Assembly (NCBI GenBank): GCA_018228685.1
Contig: CP073691.1
Span: 1,302,001-1,366,000 of the forward strand
Source: Clostridiaceae bacterium Marseille-Q4149
GTDB taxonomy: Bacteria; Bacillota; Clostridia; Oscillospirales; Oscillospiraceae
Length of the DNA stretch: 64,000 nucleotides
Reading direction: 5' to 3'
The notes beneath the pieces were generated by a model. That model was not told the DNA's origin, did not search any database, and saw nothing but the letters and a program-made list of their open reading frames with translations. Numbering within the stretch: position 1 is the first letter of the stretch; each line of letters begins with the position of its first letter. Shown here one piece after another: positions 9,605 through 18,483 of the stretch. Both the position numbers and the translations under genes were made by a program.

Positions 9605-11379
9605 TGGAGATCCTCCCCGTTATAAAACCGCTCTTGTTTGCACCTTTGTTCGTTCATCCAGTCGTCAAGCCGTCCCTGATATTTCCTTGCAGACTCCAGC
9701 AGCGCCTTTTTCGGCTGAGGATCCGCCTGAAAATAGGGGCCGATCCTTCCCAGCCGCCAGAGGATCCATTTCAGCGGGTCCTCCACCCGGCGGGGATTCG
9801 GTGCGCCCTTGGGGAAGCCAACCAGATTGATCCCTTCCCAGATTTCCCACATATTCAGATAGATCCGTCCGCTGGCGCAGTCGGCATAAACCTCCGTCCA
9901 TATGCCGGAGGCAATCTCCTTTGTGATATCCTCATTAATATCTATGTCAATAGAGGTCAGCTCCGGCTCCAGGGTTACCGGATCCACCGCCGGCATACGG
10001 GTTTTCGGGTCAAGCGAGGTAATCCGTTGAACAGGGCACGCATAATAAAAGTTCCGCTCTTCAGGTGAACGTTCATTCCAGCCCTTGATCCACGCGCGAA
10101 GCTCGTCATACTTCCTGCCGCAGATATCGTCCAGGATGTACCAGTTTTTGTATTTTACAAAGCGCCGTTCCACGCCGCAGGTGATGGCCGACACGCCGCA
10201 GAAGGTTTTTCTGACAAACTGGCCCAGCTGCGCCAGGATCATGGCCGCATTGTTGCTCAGATAGTCCTCCAGCTCGTGGCTGATAGCAAAATACTCCTCC
10301 CGGTTCAGGCCGCCGGACACAGCTGCCGTAGGCCGGAACATGGGACTCTGGTTTCCTTTGGGATACTGATTCCGGATTTCATCCGTTTTGGTGAGAACCA
10401 CCGCCACTGGAACATCCGCCCAGGTGTTCTGGCTCATATTCAGGGCGACGCGGATCTGATTCACCACTCCGACCACCTTGTTGACACCGCTCACATCGGG
10501 ATAGGCCGAAAAGCCGGGGACCTGATTGGGATCCACCAGGAACATCAGGCCGTCTGCCCGGGCAATAAAGCTGGCGATTCCCTCCTTGGCCCGGCTGTTC
10601 CGGCTGTCCTGGTCGCCCAGCTTGGCGTAATCATCGTTCCACTTGACGCAGTTCTCACCGGCAATATCATAAAAAACAATGGTAAATGCCTTGCTGCGGT
10701 CGTTCTGGTCAACCAGGTTCACCGCCAGAGGACGGCGCATGACGCTGTCATCCGTACTGCCGGGCAGCGGCATATTGGCCTCCACGTTTTCCTTGAAATC
10801 TGGCAGATTGTTTTCCGTGATATAGTATCCGGTATTCTGCATGGCCATGGCCAGCCGGGTCAGCAGCTGGTTCAGATAAACCGTTTTGCCGCAGGTGGTA
10901 ATGCCCACAACACTGATAAAAATGGTGGGATATTTGCCATAATTCGGCAAGGGCAGGGGATTGTGGCAGTGGGGGCACAGCCGCGTCACCGGCGTGGCGC
11001 GATCGGAATACCGGTCATACACCCTGATGGCAAAGCCATCCTGATCCCGCACAAGGCCATCCGCGCCCACGCCGTTGGCGTCAGGGTCCAGCATCTCCCA
11101 AAACCGGTCGGCATCATTGGGGTCGATGTGCGGCATATTCCAGCGAGGGTCTGCACTGGAATAGCCGGCGGTTCCTCCGCGGCTCGTCCAGTATCGGTCC
11201 AACTTTTCGTCCGGATTTCTTTGGGAAAATTTCACAAACAGCCGTTTGTGTTCGTCCACATCGCCGCTGGTGAATTCCTCCCTGTCCAGTTCCTCCTGGG
11301 TGAAGCCGGTGTTGGCCCGAAACAAAACCTTGTCGCTTTCAAACTCCTCAAAACAATAGGGGCATTTAATTTTACCCAT
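9601..11379 (-). CDS. Zinc-ribbon TRAFAC-type GTPase
   Basis: 592 residues starting at ATG 11379 (AAAGGATGG upstream). An N-terminal zinc ribbon is formed by CPYC at residues 6-9 and CPHC at 135-138. The GTPase domain follows at once: P-loop GITTCGKT (159-166), Walker B DIAG (238-241) and the base-recognition motif TKTD (330-333). A beta-strand and helix region continues to about residue 500, and the tail is Arg/Lys-rich. The protein matches the double-zinc-ribbon or DO-GTPase type found with GAP1 proteins and tubulin-like proteins in predicted biological conflict or membrane signalling systems. It is coupled by a 4-base overlap to the GAP1-like gene downstream. GTP binding is well supported; the biological role is inferred. 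Confidence 0.82.
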   Translation of the reverse strand: MGKIKCPYCFEEFESDKVLFRANTGFTQEELDREEFTSGDVDEHKRLFVKFSQRNPDEKLDRYWTSRGGTAGYSSADPRWNMPHIDPNDADRFWEMLDPDANGVGADGLVRDQDGFAIRVYDRYSDRATPVTRLCPHCHNPLPLPNYGKYPTIFISVVGITTCGKTVYLNQLLTRLAMAMQNTGYYITENNLPDFKENVEANMPLPGSTDDSVMRRPLAVNLVDQNDRSKAFTIVFYDIAGENCVKWNDDYAKLGDQDSRNSRAKEGIASFIARADGLMFLVDPNQVPGFSAYPDVSGVNKVVGVVNQIRVALNMSQNTWADVPVAVVLTKTDEIRNQYPKGNQSPMFRPTAAVSGGLNREEYFAISHELEDYLSNNAAMILAQLGQFVRKTFCGVSAITCGVERRFVKYKNWYILDDICGRKYDELRAWIKGWNERSPEERNFYYACPVQRITSLDPKTRMPAVDPVTLEPELTSIDIDINEDITKEIASGIWTEVYADCASGRIYLNMWEIWEGINLVGFPKGAPNPRRVEDPLKWILWRLGRIGPYFQADPQPKKALLESARKYQGRLDDWMNEQRCKQERFYNGEDLQ

Positions 11380-11398
11380 TCCGCATCCATCCTTTCTG

Positions 11399-12037
11399 CT
11401 ATACGCCTTCCCGGAAGAAGCTATTTTCAAAGCCCGGTGCCGGCAGGACCCGGACCTCCTCGCCATCGGACACCCGAAGCGGTATCTTCCGGTTGAGCCA
11501 GCCGCCGGGCAGCGGAATGGGATCAGACTCCCCCACCCGATACATTAACGCCCCATCTGTATAGCTTCCGATAAACTGATCGCTCAGAGTCACCTGCAGC
11601 ACAGTCTGAAGGCCATTGCGCTGCAGCGCGGCGGAATAGCGCAGCGGAATAAAGCATACGGCCTCACGCCCCGGTGTGTAATAAAGATGAACAATCCCGC
11701 CCGGAACCGCCATCATACTCCACACCTGGATGGTCTGGGGCGGATCCGCCTCAAATCCCCGGAACACAGGCATGGCATAGAAGGTCCCCTGCGTAACGCC
11801 GATGAGCCGATAGCCCCTTTTTCCCATGGATTGGCCATTATGCAGGCGCCGAAGCTCCTCCTCTGTCAGACCCAGCTTCTCCGGATCGGCCAGCGGAAGG
11901 TTTTTTCCCAGGCACAGGGTAAAGGCGTCCGCTCTGGGGCATTCCAGGCTTAATCCATACCGCCCTCTGCCCGGATCATAGTCCAACGCCAGATTGTTGA
12001 TGCTGTACAGGTTCACATTCGGCCTTGTAATGGGCAT
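11399..12037 (-). CDS. Unknown 212-residue protein of the GTPase cluster
   Basis: The start at ATG 12037 is set by a strong AAGGAGGAGG upstream. The sequence is mostly short beta strands (for example YSINNLALDYDPG, GYRLIGVTQGTFYAMPVFRG, GGIVHLYYTPG), with no membrane segment and no motif I recognise. It lies between the large unknown protein and the zinc-ribbon GTPase. A beta-rich interaction domain is the most that can be said. It overlaps nothing, and its stop is 20 bases from the GTPase start. Confidence 0.75.
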   Translation of the reverse strand: MPITRPNVNLYSINNLALDYDPGRGRYGLSLECPRADAFTLCLGKNLPLADPEKLGLTEEELRRLHNGQSMGKRGYRLIGVTQGTFYAMPVFRGFEADPPQTIQVWSMMAVPGGIVHLYYTPGREAVCFIPLRYSAALQRNGLQTVLQVTLSDQFIGSYTDGALMYRVGESDPIPLPGGWLNRKIPLRVSDGEEVRVLPAPGFENSFFREGV

Positions 12038-12041
12038 CGAC

Positions 12042-13919
12042 TCACTCCTCCTCCTTTGCTGCGGCAATTTCGTTGTAAAGAATATTTTCCGGATTCACCG
12101 GATAGACATAAAGCCTGTCCACATAGTCCTGCTGCGGGATCCGGAAGGCCGCGCCGGTATTGTTCACGTTCTGGACCTGGGTTGGCTGGCTCAGCATGCA
12201 GAACAGCTGTCTGCCGCTGGGGGGAACCGTGGCCATCAGCCGGCCCGCAGTCTGCATATTCAGATCGAACAGACTCTGGACTGCCACCCCATAGGCCGCA
12301 CCGCCTCCGGCCATTCCCGCCCGGAATTGCAGCTCATCAAACAAGGAAAGCCGGAAATTATCATCCTTATCCGCGATCAACCGGAATCGCTTCACCAACT
12401 GATCCAAGAGGCTCTCCACTGTGCTGCACGGCGTCAGGCGCATCATGTCCCGATACTCCGGCTGATTTGCCAGATTGGCAATCTCCTGTGTATAGGCCCT
12501 TCTGATGGTCTCATCAACGTTCCCCTGGGATTGCCGCAGCCCGTTCCGGGTCTCCGTCAGTGTGTTTCCGAAGTCCCTCGCATTTCTGCATACATCCTTC
12601 ATAGCTGCGCAAGGCTGCCCCGCCAGGAAGCCGTACACCTCTGGCAGAACCTGGCTGCATGCATAGCGATGCAGACGCTCTGCAAGCGTTCCCCTTCTCA
12701 TGTTCATGGGCGCGTGCCAATCCGTGCGGGTCTCCAGATTGACGGCCTCCTGCTGCAATGTGGCGTTCATCGCGCCGTAAGAAACGCGGCTGCACAGAAG
12801 CTGCTTGAAATACTCCTGCACCCGTTCCGCATTTTCCTTCAGCTCCTGCACACACCGTCCATAATACTGGTTCACGCAGAGACCCCAGATATCCCCGACA
12901 GACGCCACCGCGTTTATCAGCTTGTCCCCGTCGATCGTATCCGACGGTCGGCCGCGGAGTCTTCCCAGGAGTCCACGGGTCGGCGCGTCGGACAGGCTCT
13001 GCTCCAGCGCCTCCATCTCCTTGGTGTACGGGAGATACTGCAAAAATGTGGGCAGATCCGGCAGCAGCTCCTTCTCGTCTATGTACTCCCGGAACAGGCT
13101 GTCGTAGTCCTGCTGCGCTCCGCAGAGGGTCTCCTGGATGTTGGACTGTCCCCCGGCCGCACCGGCCTGCTCCAGGCACTCCGTGAGGATCTGTTCCATC
13201 GCCGCGCAGGCGATTTCATCCGTCTCCTTGACCTTTCTGTCCGCGCTGAGGCTCCACACGGCGGAGGAACCGGCCCCCCAAATAGCTGCCTCCAGCCCCT
13301 GGCCCAACCGGTTGTCATCCTGCGAGTTGACGATCACCATCACGTTGGCAGCCGCCTGATATCCCTCGGGGCCGCTGCCGGAGACATTTCCGTTTGTCAG
13401 GTCACTCTGCACGATCAGATGCTTCCCGTTTCTTTCGGCCCAGTCAACAACCGCCCGCAGCCGGCCGATCCTCTCCCGGTCCGAATTGAATACCTGCCGC
13501 ACAAACAGAAAATAATATTCCGCCACGGTGACAGCCTGGCCAAAATCAGGCTGATGCTGCACCGCCTGGAAAAGCTCCGGGAACCTGTCATCCATCACAT
13601 CCCAGAAATAAGCCATTCTCAGTGTGCTGTTGCTTCCGAAGGCTCCCGGATTGCTGCGCATCGTGTAGAAGGCGTCTCCCACGCGGTTTTCAAACCCCGC
13701 CTCATCCATGCAGTCCTCGGTTTTCAGCCAGCACAGCTGGTCCGCCGCAGCGGACCAGCAATCCTGATAGCTCTGTCGGATGGTCTCCAGGCACTCCTCA
13801 GCGCCCGCCCCCAAAACAATGTTCAGGAGCGGGGCGCTGATCCGCCTTGCTGCGCCGGAATTGGCCGCGCGGTCGGAAATCATACGGCTGCATGCTTCGA
13901 TTGCACTTGCGTAAGTCAT
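12042..13919 (-). CDS. Large unknown protein, possibly Rossmann/tubulin-like at its N-terminus
   Basis: 625 residues, start ATG 13919 behind GAGGGAGAG. Near residue 30 a strand-glycine-helix unit (PLLNIVLGAGAEECLETIRQ) resembles the first unit of a Rossmann-type or tubulin/FtsZ-type nucleotide-binding domain, though a GGTGxG loop is absent. A later strand (NVMVIVNS) and helix pattern runs to about residue 215. The remainder is helical. It sits directly downstream of the tubulin-like-family gene (38-base gap). It could be a degenerate nucleotide-binding partner of that protein, but this rests on weak pattern similarity; otherwise it is a hypothetical protein. Confidence 0.6.
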   Translation of the reverse strand: MTYASAIEACSRMISDRAANSGAARRISAPLLNIVLGAGAEECLETIRQSYQDCWSAAADQLCWLKTEDCMDEAGFENRVGDAFYTMRSNPGAFGSNSTLRMAYFWDVMDDRFPELFQAVQHQPDFGQAVTVAEYYFLFVRQVFNSDRERIGRLRAVVDWAERNGKHLIVQSDLTNGNVSGSGPEGYQAAANVMVIVNSQDDNRLGQGLEAAIWGAGSSAVWSLSADRKVKETDEIACAAMEQILTECLEQAGAAGGQSNIQETLCGAQQDYDSLFREYIDEKELLPDLPTFLQYLPYTKEMEALEQSLSDAPTRGLLGRLRGRPSDTIDGDKLINAVASVGDIWGLCVNQYYGRCVQELKENAERVQEYFKQLLCSRVSYGAMNATLQQEAVNLETRTDWHAPMNMRRGTLAERLHRYACSQVLPEVYGFLAGQPCAAMKDVCRNARDFGNTLTETRNGLRQSQGNVDETIRRAYTQEIANLANQPEYRDMMRLTPCSTVESLLDQLVKRFRLIADKDDNFRLSLFDELQFRAGMAGGGAAYGVAVQSLFDLNMQTAGRLMATVPPSGRQLFCMLSQPTQVQNVNNTGAAFRIPQQDYVDRLYVYPVNPENILYNEIAAAKEEE

Positions 13920-13956
13920 GTTCTCTCCCTCATTTGCCGCGCGGCGTCCCGGCGGT

Positions 13957-16932
13957 TTATCCGTTGATGATGTTTCCTGCGGCGTCCAGCTGGATCGGAT
14001 CCCAGTCGTCGCCGGCTTTGTTCAGCACCCACATACCCGCCGTCAGCGGCACCCAGGTGTTGTTCACCGCATCCCAGGCCATCTGCAGTGACCGGTCGGA
14101 ATACACGGTATAAATCGTGCTGCCGCCGGGGCTTACCGTCCAGGTTCTGGCAGGAGCCTGCTGCGCGGAAGCAGCAGGAGCCGGATTCGAAGCGGCCTTG
14201 CCGGTTCTGGTCCATTGCTCATCCGTAAACACATCCTTATACCCCAGAATGCGGCTGACCAGCTCCTCATAGAACCGGCGAATCTCGGCCTTATCTTCGT
14301 CCGTCTCATTGGCCGTGTCGCGCACCAGCTGCTGCAGCGCCTTGGCATTCCACCGCTTCTCCAGGGCGGCCGCAATGAGGTGGTCGTTGGCGCCGCGGGT
14401 CTGCTTGCGCAGCTCAGCCTCCCTTTCATCCATCTCCTGCCGGGGCTCCTCATCGGGTTCCATGGCCCGATAGCTGCGGAACATCTCATACAGGGGATAT
14501 TCCTTGCAGAAGCGGAAGGCCTCGGAATTCTCCACCAGAATCTTTTCCGTCTCCATGCCGCGTCTGTCGCGGTATTTATAGAACGCCCTACTAATGCGGT
14601 CATACTCGGGCTCACCGGTGGCGCTGAGGCATTCGATCATGCCATAAAACACCATGTTGGTGAAGGTGGTCATATCCGCCTCATATCGCTTGTGTTCTTC
14701 TTCAATCCGATCCAGCTGCTCAATGGCCCTGCGAATCTTTTCCTGCTTCCTAAGCTCACGGCGAACGATTTGCTGCAGCGCTGGATAGTGCATGAAGTAA
14801 TCCTTGCGGACCCGTTCAACGACCTGCTTTCCATTATCTGCAAAGCCGTCATTCTTCAGCGTTATCCACCGGCTGCCGTTGGACTGGTCATACATGGTCT
14901 CCAGCATCTGCTGCATGCGCTGCTTCTCCCGCTGTAGCCGGGCGGCAGACAACTGCTGATTCTCCACAAAGTCCCCCATCCTGTAATCCGGCACAGTCAC
15001 CGGCTTACTTTCGCGAATGAAGTACTCCTTGTTGTCCAGAGCCTTTTGGGTGGTGCTATTGGGGGCCTGAGCCGTGCCTTGGGCGGTGCTATTGGGGTCC
15101 TGATCCGTGCCGTTGTCATTCGTTATATCCTGAGAATAGATGATTTTCGCCTTCTCACCCTCGCCATACAGCGCCAGCAGCTTATCGGCGCCGTCCGTCA
15201 AGCTTGGATTGAAGGAGTAGGGCGCAGGAACCGGCAGGAAATTGCGCCAATCATGGAAGCCGGAATCGTCCTCGCCCCGGCCTGTATAGGCATACAGATG
15301 GGCGCCCACGCCATACTGCGTTTGCGTGTTGCTATCATAAACCTGCTTCATCTGAGACACGCCCTTATACGCATAGAAGGGAATGCCGCTGCAGAAGCGG
15401 AGGGCAAAAATGCGATTTTTCAGGCCGGTCTTGCGGATATAGAACTGAGTATGAGATGCCCCAAACTGCTGGGCCGCGCTGCAGACAGCCGAGGCATTTG
15501 CGGGTACAGACAGGCTGCTGCTTTCAAAGGTCGTGTTAATGTCATCCAGATTGAAGGTGGGATCGCACCAGAACATGGGCTTTGCATCGTTATAGACGCC
15601 GTCCAGAATGTCATTGCTGACAGCCTGGGCCAGCTGCGCGGAATTGTGCCCGGTTTCCGGATACTTCTCGTACAGGTAATCCTCCAGGGAGCGATTCGTC
15701 TGATCCCGGAAAAGATCCACCATGAATTCGCTGATATACAGGCCGATCTTCCCGTCATCCCGACTCTTCCACTGCTTCGGATCCTTCATCAGATGCTCCG
15801 TAAAGTTCCGCACCAGCTGTGTGGCGTTCAATTCGTCGATCGCCTCGTCCAATTTCGGTCTAATGTCCGACAGCTGCAAAATACGCTTGGTGTAACCGGA
15901 AGATGCACTGGCCGCAGAGGAATCCAGCCACTGCTCATCCTCCTCAAAGGTCTCCAGCAGATTGTCCAGCACCTCCGTCAGCAAGGCAAAGTACCCACTG
16001 TTCAGATTCTCCAGCTGCTCCCGGAATCTCCGCAGTGTGTTCTCCACGTCTGTGCATTCCTGCACATGGTTATAGGTCCTATAGTACTCTTTGACGCTGT
16101 CCACGTAGTCGTTATAGGCCCTCTTGTCGCCGATGCCTAAGAAACGGTTCGCGCAGAAATTAGTGCTGGCCTGGACAACCCGGTCCGCCGCACTGTCCAG
16201 ATACGACTGTTCGTCCCGTTTCCGTCCCTGGATCTCCTGGATCGCGCCTTCTACAGCCGCTTTCAGGTCATCGCCGTTGCGGCTAAGCAGGAATGCCGCA
16301 TAATAGGGGCCCAGTTCCGGATTCTTTGCAATATCACACAGCTTCCGGAAGGTTCTGCCAATCAGGGAGTCATTCGTTGCATCTTCGTCCAGGAGGCTCC
16401 TGGGCAGTTCTCCCTCCAGCGCGGCGCGGTTTCTCCCGCGCTGCCCCTCACAGCGGGTGCACCAGTTGCGGGCCGCCGTGTCCCAGGGCCTCGGCGCTTG
16501 TCCGTGAGGCTGAATGCCGAACGTGCGCAGATCCTCCAAGTCGATATCCGGCAGCATCAGGTCCGGGCATCCGTGTGTCACGTCGTTGTATACCTGCTGG
16601 GCCGTCAGGCCGATCTGATCCACCCAATCGCTTACCGCGTCCTGGGAGAGCCTCAGATTTAGCTGATCCTTTCCCACCGCTTCCTTAAACCGGCGCATAA
16701 AGCCTGCTGCCAGATAGGCAGAGATCTGAGTCATGGGGATTTCCGCGCTTGCCGCTCCCAGAATATGATAGGACAGATTGGCGCCATGTTTGCGGCACAG
16801 CCCACCGACACCATTGCCCACATTGGCCAGATGCCCCCGCATGGTCAGGCCGTATTCCGGTGCCGGCGTACTGCTTCCATCCGCTGCGTTCTTGCTGGCA
16901 GCAGGAAGCTGCACCTCTGCCAGATAGGCCAT
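13957..16932 (-). CDS. Tubulin-like family protein lacking a recognisable GTP-binding domain
   Basis: 991 residues, ATG 16932 behind GAAGGAG. Residues about 30-130 (a strand-rich stretch, IPMTQISAYLA, then a helix-rich segment) and about 515-550 (RFCSGIPFYAYKG and GVGAHLYAYTGR followed by a WRNFLPVP segment) match what I remember of the C-terminal two thirds of bacterial tubulin-like proteins found with GTPase/vWA clusters. The expected N-terminal GGTGxxG nucleotide-binding half is not present in this frame. Residues 640-900 are charged and probably coiled-coil. The last 60 residues carry a short Trp/Gly-rich module (VSPGGSTIYTVYSDRSLQ). Possibly a half-protein working with the following gene product. 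Confidence 0.6.
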   Translation of the reverse strand: MAYLAEVQLPAASKNAADGSSTPAPEYGLTMRGHLANVGNGVGGLCRKHGANLSYHILGAASAEIPMTQISAYLAAGFMRRFKEAVGKDQLNLRLSQDAVSDWVDQIGLTAQQVYNDVTHGCPDLMLPDIDLEDLRTFGIQPHGQAPRPWDTAARNWCTRCEGQRGRNRAALEGELPRSLLDEDATNDSLIGRTFRKLCDIAKNPELGPYYAAFLLSRNGDDLKAAVEGAIQEIQGRKRDEQSYLDSAADRVVQASTNFCANRFLGIGDKRAYNDYVDSVKEYYRTYNHVQECTDVENTLRRFREQLENLNSGYFALLTEVLDNLLETFEEDEQWLDSSAASASSGYTKRILQLSDIRPKLDEAIDELNATQLVRNFTEHLMKDPKQWKSRDDGKIGLYISEFMVDLFRDQTNRSLEDYLYEKYPETGHNSAQLAQAVSNDILDGVYNDAKPMFWCDPTFNLDDINTTFESSSLSVPANASAVCSAAQQFGASHTQFYIRKTGLKNRIFALRFCSGIPFYAYKGVSQMKQVYDSNTQTQYGVGAHLYAYTGRGEDDSGFHDWRNFLPVPAPYSFNPSLTDGADKLLALYGEGEKAKIIYSQDITNDNGTDQDPNSTAQGTAQAPNSTTQKALDNKEYFIRESKPVTVPDYRMGDFVENQQLSAARLQREKQRMQQMLETMYDQSNGSRWITLKNDGFADNGKQVVERVRKDYFMHYPALQQIVRRELRKQEKIRRAIEQLDRIEEEHKRYEADMTTFTNMVFYGMIECLSATGEPEYDRISRAFYKYRDRRGMETEKILVENSEAFRFCKEYPLYEMFRSYRAMEPDEEPRQEMDEREAELRKQTRGANDHLIAAALEKRWNAKALQQLVRDTANETDEDKAEIRRFYEELVSRILGYKDVFTDEQWTRTGKAASNPAPAASAQQAPARTWTVSPGGSTIYTVYSDRSLQMAWDAVNNTWVPLTAGMWVLNKAGDDWDPIQLDAAGNIING

Positions 16933-16988
16933 AACATACTCCTTCGTTGTCGCTGTATGTCGTATATCGTTCGGTTTTCAGTAATTGC

Positions 16989-17797
16989 TTATCGGCGTCC
17001 GGGTGCCGCGTCAATGCGGATACCTGTGCGATTCTTTTCGTCTGCATAGATCAGCGTCATTCCCGCATAGACATCCGTCTCCTTCAGTGCCATTCCATTG
17101 ACGTAAAACGGAGTCTTGGAGCAGAACTTCAGCCGTCTGCTGGGCTTGGTGGCAAACCAGCACTGGTCCGCATTCAGGCCGCAGGGTCCGACCATAAAAT
17201 AGCTCAGCTTGAGCTTGCCCCGAAAGCTGGCATGGCTCCGCGACATACCGGCACAGGAACGATCTAGGTTGACCACCTTCAGTTCCCCCTTCCACAGCGG
17301 GTGCGTTACACTCCAGATCGTGACACCCGCCACAATGATGCCCACCACAGCCACCGCCAGCGTGATGAAAATGGCCAACGTCAGGTTGGTGACCTTAAAC
17401 CGGAAGGTAATCTGTGTCTGTGCGCCCTGGGCGTCCACCGCAGCAATAACCAGATCGCCGCTGCGGCTCTTGCTGGTCTCCACGTTTAAGGTATCCCCAT
17501 CGATGGCCGCGGTATCGCTGACCAGCTGAGACGATACGATCACATAATGCAGCGTATCACCCGGCGTATCGGAAAAATACTCTCCCAGCTTAAAGCTGCG
17601 GTGGCGGCCGGACACCGGCGTCACCACAACCTTTTCCTCCACCAACGTAACGCCGCCCACCGCCGTCGGCGGTGTGTTGCCGAAGTTCACCGCCGCGTCG
17701 CCGCTCTGGTGCACCAGGCTGCTTTATTAGATATTCGCCATTCTCTTTAAATCGTAATTCAGCGCATTCAGAAACGCATTCACCCGCCCCGGCATAG
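16989..17797 (-). pseudogene. Remnant of a vWA-type membrane protein with internal deletion
   Basis: A 241-codon open frame starts at GTG 17714 with no ribosome-binding site. It encodes the tail of a vWA-type region, an Ig-like strand domain (about residues 25-110), one membrane helix (about 112-137) and a C-terminal domain with weak FHA-like features (SRSHASF and a later YVNG). Upstream in the same frame lie two TAA stops (17724-17729). Before them is a 22-residue stretch (MPGRVNAFLNALNYDLKRM and ANI) that reads like the first helix of a vWA domain just after its DxSGS metal site. The metal-site residues and the vWA core are missing. The simplest reading is an internal deletion of the first gene of the cluster; assembly error is possible. 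Confidence 0.5.
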
Positions 17798-17852
17798 GAT
17801 GGAGTACCCGCGCCGGAGAGACGGCGGGGAATCTGTATGTGTGAGGTGCGCC

Positions 17853-18092
17853 ATGAACATACATAACGACTCGGCCCCCGGCGGCGGCTCCCTGCGGGAC
17901 CTGCTGGGCCGGAACATCGGCCGCCGCGCGTCCGCCAGCTTCCTGGTGGGCTCTTACCGCCTGGTGCGGCAGGAGGGCATCCTGGAGGCCGTGGGCACGG
18001 ACTATCTGGTGCTGCGGCAGGGGGACTTCTCCACCGGCTGCGACCTGTACGCCCTGAAATTCATCGAATTTCACGACGATCCCCCGGCGTGA
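17853..18092 (+). CDS. Small unknown protein (79 residues)
   Basis: ATG 17853 follows GTGAGGTG at a good distance. The product is compact: RDLLGRNIGRR, then alternating beta strands (ASASFLVGSYRLV, EGILEAVGTDYLVL, CDLYALKFIEF). The pattern of five short strands with a central VGTDYLVL resembles small Sm-like or SH3-like barrels, but I cannot name a family. It is the first of three plus-strand genes and starts opposite the broken vWA gene, which ends 55 bases away. Confidence 0.65.
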   Translation: MNIHNDSAPGGGSLRDLLGRNIGRRASASFLVGSYRLVRQEGILEAVGTDYLVLRQGDFSTGCDLYALKFIEFHDDPPA

Positions 18093-18144
18093 CCGTTGCG
18101 CCCGGCGGCGGATCGTGGTATGCTGGGGGCAGTGAGGTGAGGGA

Positions 18145-18483
18145 ATGTACTATGTCTATATGCTCTGGTGCCGGGACGACACCCTGTATACCGGCACGGC
18201 GTCGGACCTGTGCCGCCGGATGCGGCAGCACCGGGACGGCGGCGCCGCCTGCGCCCGGTATACCCGGTCCCATCCGCCCCGGGAGTTGGCCGGTGTCTGG
18301 CGCACGGAGGGCCGGGGAGAGGCCCTGCGCCTGGAATACGCCGTGAAGCGGCTGTCCCGGCAGGGGAAGCTGGCGCTTCTGCACCGGCCGGAAACGGCGG
18401 CGGACCTGCTGCCGGGCGTTGCCGCCGAACCGGTGCCGGGCGTGACCCTCGCCATGTGTCTGGAGGGAGAATTTCATGAATAA
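18145..18483 (+). CDS. GIY-YIG nuclease family protein
   Basis: 112 residues with the GIY-YIG core: YYVYMLWC and DTLYTGTASDL at residues 2-22, the conserved Arg/His pair in RRMRQH, and Glu in RLEYAVKR near residue 67. It belongs to the small UPF0213/YhbQ-like group, single-domain GIY-YIG proteins whose cellular role (DNA repair or processing) is not settled. The usual YIG is YTG here. The stop overlaps the start of the dihydrouridine synthase gene by eight bases, so the two are co-transcribed. Confidence 0.85.
   Translation: MYYVYMLWCRDDTLYTGTASDLCRRMRQHRDGGAACARYTRSHPPRELAGVWRTEGRGEALRLEYAVKRLSRQGKLALLHRPETAADLLPGVAAEPVPGVTLAMCLEGEFHE

Noticed and set aside
11994..13967. 657-codon plus-strand open frame antisense to the large unknown protein
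   Set aside because: The minus-strand gene has a GAGGGAG site and gene-order support, so the plus frame is regarded as a shadow.
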